Assembly: GCA_943370385.1 (NCBI GenBank)
Contig: CALRQT020000003.1
Coordinates: 206,378-270,377 of the forward strand
DNA length: 64,000 nt
Direction of reading: 5' to 3'
Source: BAIKAL-G1 sp943370385
Lineage (GTDB): Bacteria; Cyanobacteriota; Cyanobacteriia; PCC-6307; Cyanobiaceae
Shown here: positions 1 to 7,671 of the stretch, piece by piece
Numbering within the stretch: the first letter of the stretch is position 1
How the letters are laid out: each line of letters starts with the position of its first letter
The notes under the pieces: model-generated
The model's input: only the letters and a program-made list of their open reading frames with translations
Database searches by the model: none
What the model was told of the DNA's origin: nothing
Translations under genes and position numbers: made by a program

Positions 1-377
1 CCCCCGGCACTGGCCGGCCGGCCTCCCACCACCGCCAGGCCCGGCGGATCCAGGCAGCGCAAACCCCAGCCGCAATGGCGATCACCCAACAGGGAGAGCT
101 GGCGTTGCAGGGTGCGGCCACTGGCGTCCCGGCCGGCGTCATGGTTTCCCAGCACACAGGCCATCGGCAACTTGAGCCGTCCCAACCGGGCCGTGATCAG
201 TTGGTCGCCATCGCTGAGGTCGCCGACCACCATCAGGGCATGGGGCCGCAACAGATCTAGGAGCTCCTCATCAAGCCCATCCCATTGGCCGTGCAGGTCT
301 CCAGCAATGGCGATCTGCAGGTCCTTACGCGGGTTCTTGCCGCTATTCGGATCGGCTGATGCCCCAATCACAGCCAT
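1..377 (-). CDS. Metallophosphoesterase, cyanobacterial TIGR04168-like (3' part outside window)
   Basis: Translating the minus strand from the ATG at 377 gives an open frame that runs off the window edge (125 complete codons). Calcineurin-like phosphoesterase motifs appear in order: GDLHG at residues 26-30, GDLSDGD at 52-58 and GNHD at 77-80, which supply the metal-binding Asp, His and Asn residues of this fold. The spacing matches the cyanobacterial subfamily, whose substrate is unknown to me. The gene is divergent from nadA with only about 25 bases between starts. The C-terminal metal-binding histidines lie outside the window, so activity cannot be judged. Family assignment is firm; the subfamily is from memory. 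Confidence 0.8.
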   Translation of the reverse strand, partial: MAVIGASADPNSGKNPRKDLQIAIAGDLHGQWDGLDEELLDLLRPHALMVVGDLSDGDQLITARLGRLKLPMACVLGNHDAGRDASGRTLQRQLSLLGDRHCGWGLRCLDPPGLAVVGGRPASAG

Positions 378-402
378 CCAAAATGCCTAGGGTGGCTCCA
401 CT

Positions 403-1404
403 GTGCATCAGTTGAGGCTTCGCTTGGTTTTCGCGGCATCCCAGGCCACAGCGAACGGTGTCCGGGAAGGCCGCCCGGCGGCGGCGGAGCTGCCAGCGGC
501 GATCGCCGAACTCAAGCTCCAGCGCAATGCCGTGATCCTGGCCCACTACTACCAGGAGCCCGCCATCCAGGACATCGCCGACTTTATTGGCGATTCCCTG
601 GAGCTCTCACGCAAGGCCGCGGCCACCGAGGCGGATGTGATCGTGTTCTGCGGCGTGCACTTCATGGCCGAAACGGCCAAGATCCTTAATCCGGGAAAAA
701 CGGTGCTGCTGCCGGATTTGAATGCCGGCTGCAGCCTGGCCGATGCCTGCCCGGCCGATGCCTTTGCCGCCTTTCGCGCCGCCCATAGCGACCATGTCGT
801 GGTGAGCTACATCAACTGTTCGGCGGCGGTGAAGGCCCAAAGCGACCTGATCTGCACCAGCAGTAACGCGGTGGACCTGATCAACCAGCTGCCGCCTGAC
901 CAGCCGATCCTGTTTGCCCCTGACCAGAACCTGGGCCGCTGGGTGCAGCGCCAAAGTGGCCGGGACCTGACCCTTTGGCCCGGCAGCTGCCAGGTGCATG
1001 AAACCTTCAGCGAGCAGGCCCTGATCCAACTCCAACTCGCTCACCCCGAGGCCGAGGTGATCGCCCATCCGGAATGCCAGCAAAACCTCCTTGATCTGGC
1101 CGACTTCATCGGCTCGACCAGCAGCCTGCTGCGCCATGCCGCCGACAGCCCGGCGCCGGCCTTCATCGTGCTGACCGAGCCGGGGATCTTGCACCAGATG
1201 GAAAGGGCCCTGCCTGGGAAAACCTTCCACGCCGTGCCCGGCCAGGACGGCTGCAGCTGCAACACCTGTCCCTACATGCGGCTCAACACCCTGGAGAAAC
1301 TCTGGGACTGCCTCCAGACCCTCGCTCCCGCCATCCACCTGGATGAGGAGCTGCGGCTCCAGGCGTTGGCGCCGATCGAGCGCATGCTGGCGATGAGCCG
1401 CTAA
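403..1404 (+). CDS. nadA: Quinolinate synthase A
   Basis: Condenses iminoaspartate with dihydroxyacetone phosphate to quinolinate in NAD synthesis, using a [4Fe-4S] cluster. The 333-residue protein has the family hallmarks: AHYYQ at 47-51, the cluster cysteines C110 (GCSLAD) and C196 (PGSCQVHE), and the C-terminal group GCSCNTCPYM with C284, C286 and C289. The start is uncertain: the GTG at 403 is the first usable codon after the divergent phosphoesterase start, and conserved sequence begins only near residue 30. Length is normal for cyanobacterial NadA. No partner nadB or nadC is visible nearby. Confidence 0.95.
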   Translation: MHQLRLRLVFAASQATANGVREGRPAAAELPAAIAELKLQRNAVILAHYYQEPAIQDIADFIGDSLELSRKAAATEADVIVFCGVHFMAETAKILNPGKTVLLPDLNAGCSLADACPADAFAAFRAAHSDHVVVSYINCSAAVKAQSDLICTSSNAVDLINQLPPDQPILFAPDQNLGRWVQRQSGRDLTLWPGSCQVHETFSEQALIQLQLAHPEAEVIAHPECQQNLLDLADFIGSTSSLLRHAADSPAPAFIVLTEPGILHQMERALPGKTFHAVPGQDGCSCNTCPYMRLNTLEKLWDCLQTLAPAIHLDEELRLQALAPIERMLAMSR

Positions 1405-1454
1405 GCCGGCCCTGGGGTGGGGCTAGGGACGCAAGCCCGGACCGGCCAGCTGGA

Positions 1455-1535
1455 TCAGGTCCGCTCGAGCCGCCGCACGATCACGGTCATCAGCACTAGG
1501 GAACCGACCAGGGCGATCAGCAGGGCAATGGTCAT
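1455..1535 (-). CDS. Possible 26-residue single-span membrane protein
   Basis: A minus-strand frame from the ATG at 1535 to the TGA at 1455 encodes MTIALLIALVGSLVLMTVIV followed by a short basic tail. The first 20 residues form one plausible transmembrane helix and the RRLER tail would stay on the cytoplasmic/stromal side by the positive-inside rule. The size and layout resemble small photosystem or cytochrome b6f subunits, but I do not recognise it as PsbX, PsbY, PsbM, Psb30, PetL, PetN or PetM. No clear ribosome binding site is seen. It sits alone between nadA and a small minus-strand gene. Existence needs conservation data. Confidence 0.4.
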   Translation of the reverse strand: MTIALLIALVGSLVLMTVIVRRLERT

Positions 1536-1583
1536 GGATTCGGAGCAAGACGAATCCGATTCTCGGGGCTGGCCGGCCAGGCC

Positions 1584-1844
1584 TCAGCCGGCTTCAGCCA
1601 GCAACCAATCCGCCATCTCCATCCGCAGGGCATAGGCGTCCTCAAACGCCCCCTCGGCCTCGAGGCTGGCCAGCCGCTGTTCCAGCCAGCTCTGCACCGC
1701 GCCCAACCCGTCCATGGATTGGCCGAGGGATTGGCCGAGGGACTGGCTAAAGGACTGGCCGAGGGACTGGGCGCGGGACTGGCCGAGGGAGTGGCCGATG
1801 GGCTGGTCGCCGGGCAAGAGCCCCCCATCCAGACAAGGAACCAT
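1584..1844 (-). CDS. Small hypothetical protein with a repetitive N-terminus
   Basis: The C-terminal half, from about residue 48 on, reads like a genuine small soluble domain (AVQSWLEQRLASLEAEGAF, then DAYALRMEMADWLL). The N-terminal half is a low-complexity (S-L-G-Q)n run made by a 12-base tandem repeat. Starting at the ATG at 1844 gives 86 residues; starting at the internal ATG at 1715 gives 43 residues and skips the repeat entirely. The second is more likely to be the ancestral start. No known family is recognised. Opposite frames across the same repeat are open too, as expected of a 12-base repeat, so openness alone is weak support. Confidence 0.45.
   Translation of the reverse strand: MVPCLDGGLLPGDQPIGHSLGQSRAQSLGQSFSQSLGQSLGQSMDGLGAVQSWLEQRLASLEAEGAFEDAYALRMEMADWLLAEAG
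1715..1806. repeat. 12-bp tandem repeat, about 7.5 units
   Basis: Degenerate copies of the unit GGACTGGCCGAG (one copy reads GGATTGGCCGAG, another GGACTGGGCGCG) follow one another without gaps. The unit is a multiple of three, so all frames remain open and the minus-strand gene gains an (S-L-G-Q)n segment in front of its conserved part. Confidence 0.85.
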
Positions 1845-1952
1845 GGGGACACCCCAGAGTGGGGAAAGCCTGATACAGCGCAGGCGACGCCGAGGGCAAA
1901 CGCCTCAGGTGTGCCGCAGGATTGGGATGCGGTTCTGCGCAGGGCCAGGGGC

Positions 1953-4094
1953 TCAGGGCAGGGCCACCAGCCAACGGCCGCCGGCGGCCAGGGCTAGGGC
2001 CAGCAGGGAGGCCGCCGGTAGGGCGGTACTGCCGGCGCGCAGCATGCGGCGCAGCAGCACCAGCGCCCCGGCGAGGCCCACCACCACAGCGACGCTCTGG
2101 CAGAAGCCGATCACGTGGCCATCGGCCTGCCAGCTGGGCATTTGGGCGGCGAAGGCGCCATGGAGCGGGGCGAAGGAGACCTGCAGCACCGTGCCGGCTT
2201 CGGCCATGCCCAGGGGCAGGTAGCGGGCCAGCAGCAACCCCCAGAGCAGGGGCAGTAGGGCGTAGAGAATCCGGTGCAGGCGCTGGGGCCTAAACCAGGG
2301 CCGCATCAAGAGGAAGCCCAAGGACGGCAGGGCCAGGGCCAGGGCGCCGAAGGCCAGCCGCGGTAGCAACGGACCCTCGTTCAGGCTGGCCGGGGCCAGG
2401 GGCAGGGACCCCAGCAGCCGCTGCCAGTGGTGCAGGGTCAGGTCACCCGCCAACACCAGGAAGAGGCCTGCTTCCGCAGCCGGCGCATCCAGGTCCCGCT
2501 GCAGGTCGGCGGCGGGCGGACGCAGGCTCAGCTGCACCGAGCGGTGCGGACAGGCCTGGGCGCAACTCATGCACAGGACGCAGTTGCGGTTGTTGGTCAG
2601 GTGGGCCGGGTGGGTGCCGAGCGGGCAGCCGGCCGTGGCCAGGCCTTCGCCGTGGGCGGGACCGCCCTTGAAACAGCCGTAGGTGCTGCAGCTGCCACTG
2701 CAGGTGCCCACCTGGGCGCGCAATTCCAGGATCGAGAGCTTGGCAAACAGGCCGTTCATGCCCCCCACCGGACACAAATAACGGCACCAGAAGCGCCTCT
2801 CAAAGCGCAACGAACCGATCACGGCCCCGGCGGTGATTAAGAGCAGCAGGCAACTGCTCAGCCAGGCGGTGTTCTCCAGGTCCCAGACCGCTTCCCAGAG
2901 CAGGATTGCGGCAAAGCCGGAGGCCAGCAGGGGCGCAGCCCAGTCGTCACTGGATCCCCTCGGCCATTCCGCCGGTGTCCAGCCCAGCAGCCGGGCCAGC
3001 CGTTGGCTGATCTCGCCCCACACCATGAAGGGGCAAACCGCGCACCAGAGCCGCCCCACCAGGGGGTAGCTCAGCAGGATCAGGGGCCACCACCAGGCCC
3101 AGAACAGGGTGAGGCCGCCGTTGTGGGCCCGGTCCTGGGGCCCCAGCCACAACCAGAGGTTCACCAGCACAAACAGCCAGCTGACCAGGCCGAACAGCAG
3201 CACCGTCCAAACCCGGGGATTGCGCAGCCACTCGCGCAGGCCTGGCTTCCAGCGCCAGAGGTCAAAGCGGAAGCGCTGTTGGCGCACCGGCGTCCAGAAG
3301 ACCTCCTCCGGCAATGGGGCCAACTCCGCTCCCGTGGCCTTGGCGCTAGGGCTGGCGGTGGCAGGCCGGGCCTGCTGCAGGGCCCGGTTGAGCAGCTCTT
3401 CGAGTTCCTGCAGATTGCCGGGAAAGTCGTAGCTCTGGAGCCGCTGGATCACCGCCTCCGGCACCTGGGGGGGCTGGCGCCAACCGAGGGGGCGGCTGCG
3501 CATCCGCACGCTGTAGCGCACCCATTCGCCCAGGTCCTGGCGCCGCACCCGCAGGGGCGGCACCCGGATCGAGAGGCAGTGGCGATCCACTGCCGGCACG
3601 GCCACTTCCGAGGTGAAGTACACGCGGCCGGGGAACTGGTGCAAGCTGCCGCTGGGGCCACCGGCGCGCCATTGCCCCGTATCGGCAAGGGTTAGCAGGG
3701 CCTGCAACAGGGGGGCGGGCACCTGGTCGATTTTGTTGATCAGCAGGGCGCCGCTGCCGAGGCTTTCGAGCAGGGACCCGGCCCCGTCGCTGCTGGCGGA
3801 GCCGAACAGTTCGGCCCCGTCCTCCCGCAGCAGGGCGCCATCGAGCCGCACCATCAGCTGCCGGCGGGCAGGGGAGCCGAAATGGATCAGGGCGGCCAGG
3901 TTGTCCTTCTCCAGGCCGGGCTCGCCGCTGATCAGCACGGGCTGGGCCGCGCCATCTTCCGAGGCCTGGCGCACGGCCTCCCGCAGCCGGGTGGCGTAGC
4001 GGCTGCTGCCAACGATGCCGCGGCGGGCGCGCACCACCAGGTGGGGCACCAAACGCTGGAAGCTTTCGGCGCTGGGCAAGGGGGCCTGGGCCAT
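1953..4094 (-). CDS. Degenerate sigma54-activator-type AAA+ domain fused to a NosR/NapH-like polyferredoxin membrane protein
   Basis: 713 residues from the ATG at 4094 (MAQAPLPSAE). Residues about 25-245 are collinear with the NtrC-type AAA+ domain: PLRVRRQDLG at 180-189 and the FPGNLQELE helix at 224-232 are well kept. The Walker A is GEPGLEKDN (57-65) instead of GxxxxGK[ST], the Walker B is GALLINKID (115-123) without Asp-Glu, and no GAFTGA loop is present, so ATPase and sigma54 contact are unlikely. From about 295 there are several membrane helices with cysteine groups CAVCP (351), CRYLCPVGG (437), CSGSCSTYGC (465) and CVLCMSCAQACP (505), a NapH/NosR-like Fe-S arrangement. No C-terminal DNA-binding helix-turn-helix follows. 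Likely a membrane redox protein with a regulatory or scaffold head; partner unknown. The start upstream of 4094 is not excluded. Confidence 0.8.
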   Translation of the reverse strand: MAQAPLPSAESFQRLVPHLVVRARRGIVGSSRYATRLREAVRQASEDGAAQPVLISGEPGLEKDNLAALIHFGSPARRQLMVRLDGALLREDGAELFGSASSDGAGSLLESLGSGALLINKIDQVPAPLLQALLTLADTGQWRAGGPSGSLHQFPGRVYFTSEVAVPAVDRHCLSIRVPPLRVRRQDLGEWVRYSVRMRSRPLGWRQPPQVPEAVIQRLQSYDFPGNLQELEELLNRALQQARPATASPSAKATGAELAPLPEEVFWTPVRQQRFRFDLWRWKPGLREWLRNPRVWTVLLFGLVSWLFVLVNLWLWLGPQDRAHNGGLTLFWAWWWPLILLSYPLVGRLWCAVCPFMVWGEISQRLARLLGWTPAEWPRGSSDDWAAPLLASGFAAILLWEAVWDLENTAWLSSCLLLLITAGAVIGSLRFERRFWCRYLCPVGGMNGLFAKLSILELRAQVGTCSGSCSTYGCFKGGPAHGEGLATAGCPLGTHPAHLTNNRNCVLCMSCAQACPHRSVQLSLRPPAADLQRDLDAPAAEAGLFLVLAGDLTLHHWQRLLGSLPLAPASLNEGPLLPRLAFGALALALPSLGFLLMRPWFRPQRLHRILYALLPLLWGLLLARYLPLGMAEAGTVLQVSFAPLHGAFAAQMPSWQADGHVIGFCQSVAVVVGLAGALVLLRRMLRAGSTALPAASLLALALAAGGRWLVALP

Positions 4095-4259
4095 CGCCCG
4101 GGCGCGGCTGGCGGCTGGCTCCCCTCCCGGGAGATCAGGACAGGGGGACTGCGCTGCTGGACTGGGTTGCTCGACCAAGGGGCCCGGCGCGGCTTCCAGC
4201 CATTCTCGGCTGGCCAAGCCGCAGGAACTGCCCCACAGACCAGGGCATTTGCGGGCTAG

Positions 4260-4871
4260 ATGATGGGGACCCCTGCACCCCCCTTGGCCATGGGCCTCAC
4301 CCTGTTTGGCGGCCTGCGCAGCCGCGCCTCGATGCCCCGCTGGTACATGGCCGAAAGGGGCATTGCCTATGACTGGACCCTGGTGGACATGGGCGCCAAG
4401 GAGCACCACCAGGACCCCTTTCTGGCGATCAATCCCTTCGGCAAGGTGCCGGCCCTGATCGACACCGATCCGGCCCTGCCGGGGGGCGAACTGCGCCTGT
4501 TTGAAAGTGGCGCCATCCTGCTCTATCTGGCCGAGCGCCACGGCCAAGACTTCCGCAACGCTGCCGACCGGGCCCTGGCCCAGCAATGGGTGCTGTTTGC
4601 CAATGCCAGCTTGGCCCCGGCCCTGTTCAACCCCAGCCAGCGGGAAACGGAATTTCCCCGCTTGCTGGGGGTGCTGAACGGGTTGTTGGTGCCGGGCGGA
4701 TCGCTCACCGGCGGCGAGTGGGGCGTGGCCGATTGCGCCATCAATGCCCACCTGGCCTACCTGCCGATTTTCTTTCCCCAGATCGACCTCTCCCCCTGGC
4801 CGGCCGTGGAAGCCACGATCCGCCTCACCCAGGAACGCCCCGCCTACCAGCACGCCATGGCCGTGAGTTAA
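4260..4871 (+). CDS. Glutathione S-transferase family protein
   Basis: 203 residues. The N-terminal thioredoxin-like GST domain is clear: LTLFGGLRSRASMPRWYMAE, then NPFGKVPALID with the cis-proline (VPAL), and an ESGAILLYLAE segment that in this family binds the glutathione gamma-glutamyl group. An all-alpha C-terminal domain follows with LTGGEWGVADCAINAHL, the usual N-capping box region. The conserved part starts at the ATG at 4290, so the true start may be there rather than at 4260. The gene is divergent from the AAA+/polyferredoxin gene at 4094. Substrate is unknown. Confidence 0.85.
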   Translation: MMGTPAPPLAMGLTLFGGLRSRASMPRWYMAERGIAYDWTLVDMGAKEHHQDPFLAINPFGKVPALIDTDPALPGGELRLFESGAILLYLAERHGQDFRNAADRALAQQWVLFANASLAPALFNPSQRETEFPRLLGVLNGLLVPGGSLTGGEWGVADCAINAHLAYLPIFFPQIDLSPWPAVEATIRLTQERPAYQHAMAVS

Positions 4872-4937
4872 GGGTTTCGCTCAACAAGAGCTTCGCCCTA
4901 AAGAGCATCGCCCAGGGGCCTGGCCAAATCGGGTCCC

Positions 4938-6479
4938 TTGACGGGAGGCCCCCCCGACGACCAGCGTTATGCAGCATCTCGGGCCCAGGGTCGTCAGTTC
5001 TTGGAGAGTTCCCTGGCCAGGCCCCCACGCCGGAAGCGACCCCACTACCAACGCAAACGCTGGCTGACGATCGCCATCCCCCTGGGCACCCTGATGGCCC
5101 TGGTAGCGATTGCACCGCCCCTGCCGCCGCGGCCCTCGCCCAACAGCCTGCAGCAACAGGCCAGCCCCTCGGGCAAGCCCTTTCGCTACCTGCCTGACAA
5201 GGACGTCTTTGCCCTGGACTTTGATCCGCGCAAGGTGAGGATTGGCCTGCTGGAGGGCTGGGACCGGGAACAGGAGGCTTACCGCGATCCCACCGCCCTG
5301 GCCTATGTGTCCGGGCCGATGTACGAGCGCCATGTCAATAGCAACGGCCAGGAAACCACCGTGCCCTTGGGGGACATCAAGCTGGGGGACCAGGTGTGGC
5401 GCGGCACCAACCGCACCGCCGCCCGCCAACGGGCCTATGTGGGCATCCGCCACGACGGCCATGTGGACTTTGGCTTCGGCGAACTAACGCCAAAGCGGGC
5501 CGCCATCTATGACACCTTCATCGGCGGACTCCATAGCATTTACAACGATCTAGAGGCGCCGCCAGCGGCCTACAAGGGCGCCTACAGCATCAGCATGGGC
5601 CAGCAGATTCGCTATTTTCTGCCGCGGATTCGCATGGTGATCGGCCTGCGCTCCGATGGCCGCCTGGAAGTGTTGATGAGCCGCGATGGCCTCACCCTGG
5701 AGCAGACCCGCGCCCTGGCCCGGGAACGGGGCCTGCTGGCGGCCTACCTACCCGACCATGCCTCCAAAAGCCGCTTCATCATTCCGGGCGTGAAGGGCTT
5801 TAACGACGACGATGCCAACTGGATCAGTGGCGGTGCCACCAGTTTTGTGCATGTGCCCTACATGCTGCGGCTGAGTGAACGCTCCGTGCCCCTGCAGGGC
5901 TCCCTGCTCGCCAACCTCTCCCCCCACCTGGAGGAGTCGGGCTGCCCCAACCCCTGGCAGTGCGGCAAAACCCTGGGCAGCCAGATCCTCGATCGGGCCC
6001 TGGCGGGCTTTAACCGGTTGATGGAGCAGGGGGTGGAGCCGATTGCCCGCATGATCTGGGCCCCCCAGGGCGGCAAGAAGGGTCCCCAGCGCCCGGCCCA
6101 AAGCTCCCCCCTGCGCGAGCCGCCGATCACGGCCGATCCCTTCGCCCTGCGCCAGTTGCAGCAAAGCAACCAGCCCTCCTCACCCAGTTCCCTGCCCCTG
6201 GCCCCGGACCTGCCGGCACCCGTATTACTTGAGGACGGCCAGACCCTGCCCCAGGAGGTCACGGGCCCGAAAGCCCCCTGCCAGGGAAGCGATTGTGCAA
6301 CCACCCCGGCCGATGGCCTGGTGAGCCCAGACCGCCCCGGAGACCCCAGGGCCCCCGGCGCCAACGCCCCGGCCCAGGAGTCCGCAGGCCTGCCGGCCGG
6401 CGCCCCAACCAGCCAGCTGCCTGCCGCAGCACCCCTGGTGCCACCGCCGCCCCTCTTGCCGCCCCCGCCCCTGCGCTGA
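4938..6479 (+). CDS. Conserved membrane-anchored protein, possibly phosphodiester-glycosidase-like
   Basis: 513 residues. A basic stretch (RPPRRKRPHYQRKR) precedes one hydrophobic helix (about 42-60, LTIAIPLGTLMALVAIAPP), so the body is probably outside the cytoplasm. Residues about 80-330 look like a single globular domain with segments such as AYVGIRHDGHVDFGFGEL and RIRMVIGLRSDGRLEVLMS, whose pattern recalls NAGPA/phosphodiester glycosidase proteins; this is a resemblance from memory, not a firm hit. The last 130 residues are Pro/Ala/Gln-rich and probably disordered. The start used is a TTG at 4938; no better in-frame ATG precedes the helix. Function unknown. Confidence 0.65.
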   Translation: MTGGPPDDQRYAASRAQGRQFLESSLARPPRRKRPHYQRKRWLTIAIPLGTLMALVAIAPPLPPRPSPNSLQQQASPSGKPFRYLPDKDVFALDFDPRKVRIGLLEGWDREQEAYRDPTALAYVSGPMYERHVNSNGQETTVPLGDIKLGDQVWRGTNRTAARQRAYVGIRHDGHVDFGFGELTPKRAAIYDTFIGGLHSIYNDLEAPPAAYKGAYSISMGQQIRYFLPRIRMVIGLRSDGRLEVLMSRDGLTLEQTRALARERGLLAAYLPDHASKSRFIIPGVKGFNDDDANWISGGATSFVHVPYMLRLSERSVPLQGSLLANLSPHLEESGCPNPWQCGKTLGSQILDRALAGFNRLMEQGVEPIARMIWAPQGGKKGPQRPAQSSPLREPPITADPFALRQLQQSNQPSSPSSLPLAPDLPAPVLLEDGQTLPQEVTGPKAPCQGSDCATTPADGLVSPDRPGDPRAPGANAPAQESAGLPAGAPTSQLPAAAPLVPPPPLLPPPPLR

Positions 6480-6555
6480 GGGGAGCTGAAGGCACCTGAA
6501 TCCTCAGCCGGCTAGCTCCGCGGGGCTCCAACCGCTGCCTCCAGACCCTGCAGGC

Positions 6556-7020
6556 TCAGCCGGCCGCCGCCAGCGCCCGCACCACATCGCCCCGGGTCAA
6601 CACGCCCACCAGATGGGCTCCATCGAGCACAAAGAGGCGCTGCACGCTCTTGTCGTGCAGTTGTTTGGCCGCCGCGGGCAGGCCCAACTCGCTGCTGCAA
6701 CTGTGGGGCTTGCTGCCCATCACCTCGCCGACGCTGTTGCCGAGGACCTGGTGGACCTCCTTGTCCCACTGCAGGGGATTGCGCAGGTAGATCACCGCAT
6801 CAAGCAGCATCACGTAGGGGCCAGGATCAAAGCCGCTCTCGCGCACCATCAGGTCCTGCTCGCTCAGTTCGCCCACCAGGACGCCACTGGCATCAAGCAC
6901 GGGCAGGCCACTGAAGTGGTGCTCACTCATCAATTGCACCGCCTCCTGCAGGGGGGTGTCCGTGCGCACGCTGATCACCGGCGTTGACATCACATCGGCG
7001 ACGCGCTGGGCCACAACCAT
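6556..7020 (-). CDS. CBS-domain pair protein
   Basis: 154 residues made of almost nothing but two CBS domains: residues about 5-62 (VADVMSTPVISVRTDTPLQE ... GLPVLDASGVLVGELS) and about 95-152 (VGEVMGSKP ... QRLFVLDGAHLVGVLTRGDV). Such stand-alone pairs bind adenosine nucleotides and modulate partner enzymes; in plants, chloroplast homologues (CBSX) act on thioredoxins. About 30 residues with an aromatic-rich helix separate the domains. It is divergent from the phosphatidyltransferase gene that begins at 7105. The partner here cannot be told from the sequence. Confidence 0.9.
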   Translation of the reverse strand: MVVAQRVADVMSTPVISVRTDTPLQEAVQLMSEHHFSGLPVLDASGVLVGELSEQDLMVRESGFDPGPYVMLLDAVIYLRNPLQWDKEVHQVLGNSVGEVMGSKPHSCSSELGLPAAAKQLHDKSVQRLFVLDGAHLVGVLTRGDVVRALAAAG

Positions 7021-7104
7021 GGATCGGGATCGGTTCCCGCCATTGTGCCCGCAGGGGAGAGGCTCGCCGGCGGCGAGGATCAGGCCGATGAGCGGAGCAT
7101 TTGC

Positions 7105-7671
7105 ATGGCTGAGCTGATTCGCGCCCGCCAGCTCGCCGATGGTCTCACCCTGGGGCGGGCCGTGCTCGGTTTGCCCCTGCTGCTCGCCCTGGTGAACGGC
7201 GCCGAAGCCCTGGCCTGGCTGCTGTTGCTGCTCGGGGGCCTGAGCGATGCGGCCGATGGCTGGCTGGCCCGGCGCAGCGGCGGTGGTTCGGTCTGGGGGG
7301 CCCGGCTCGATCCGCTCACCGACAAGATCCTGATCAGCGCGCCCCTGCTCTGGTTGGGGGCGACGGGTGTCCTGCCCCTTTGGGCCGTGTGGCTGCTGCT
7401 GGCCCGGGAACTGTTGATCTCGGGCTGGCGCGCCGGCCAGGGCAGCGGTGGGCCGGCCTCAGCGGCCGGTAAGGCCAAGACGATCCTGCAATTCGCCTCC
7501 TTGCTGCTGCTGCTTTGGCCCTGCGACTGGGGCCTGGGCACCGCCGCAGCGGTTGGCCTGGTGGAGTGGCTGCACTGGGGGGGCTTCCTGCTGTTCTGGC
7601 CCTCGTTGCTGCTGGCCCTCACCTCGGCCCTGGGCTACCTGCGGGCCGGTTCACGGCCCAGTTCGCCCTAG
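7105..7671 (+). CDS. pgsA: CDP-alcohol phosphatidyltransferase (PgsA-type)
   Basis: 188 residues, an integral membrane enzyme. The CDP-alcohol phosphatidyltransferase signature D-x2-D-G-x2-A-R-x8-G-x3-D-x3-D is complete: SDAADGWLARR at 47-57 then GARLDPLTDK at 65-74, giving D48, D51, D69 and D73 as metal and catalytic residues. In cyanobacteria this is normally phosphatidylglycerophosphate synthase, needed for phosphatidylglycerol of thylakoids; cardiolipin-type synthases share the motif, so the gene name is probable. The ATG at 7105 (MAELIRARQLADGLTLGR) fits the family start better than the GTG-type codon 60 bases upstream. Confidence 0.88.
   Translation: MAELIRARQLADGLTLGRAVLGLPLLLALVNGAEALAWLLLLLGGLSDAADGWLARRSGGGSVWGARLDPLTDKILISAPLLWLGATGVLPLWAVWLLLARELLISGWRAGQGSGGPASAAGKAKTILQFASLLLLLWPCDWGLGTAAAVGLVEWLHWGGFLLFWPSLLLALTSALGYLRAGSRPSSP

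Noticed and set aside
607..1338. Long open frame antisense to nadA
   Set aside because: Antisense frames stay open in high-GC genes; the sense frame has clear NadA motifs.
1953..4094. Sigma54-dependent transcriptional activator
   Set aside because: No GAFTGA loop, broken Walker motifs and no DNA-binding domain.
4095..4853. N-terminal extension of the AAA+/polyferredoxin protein up to 4853
   Set aside because: It is antisense to the GST gene and has no recognisable domain; the ATG at 4094 fits the AAA+ start.
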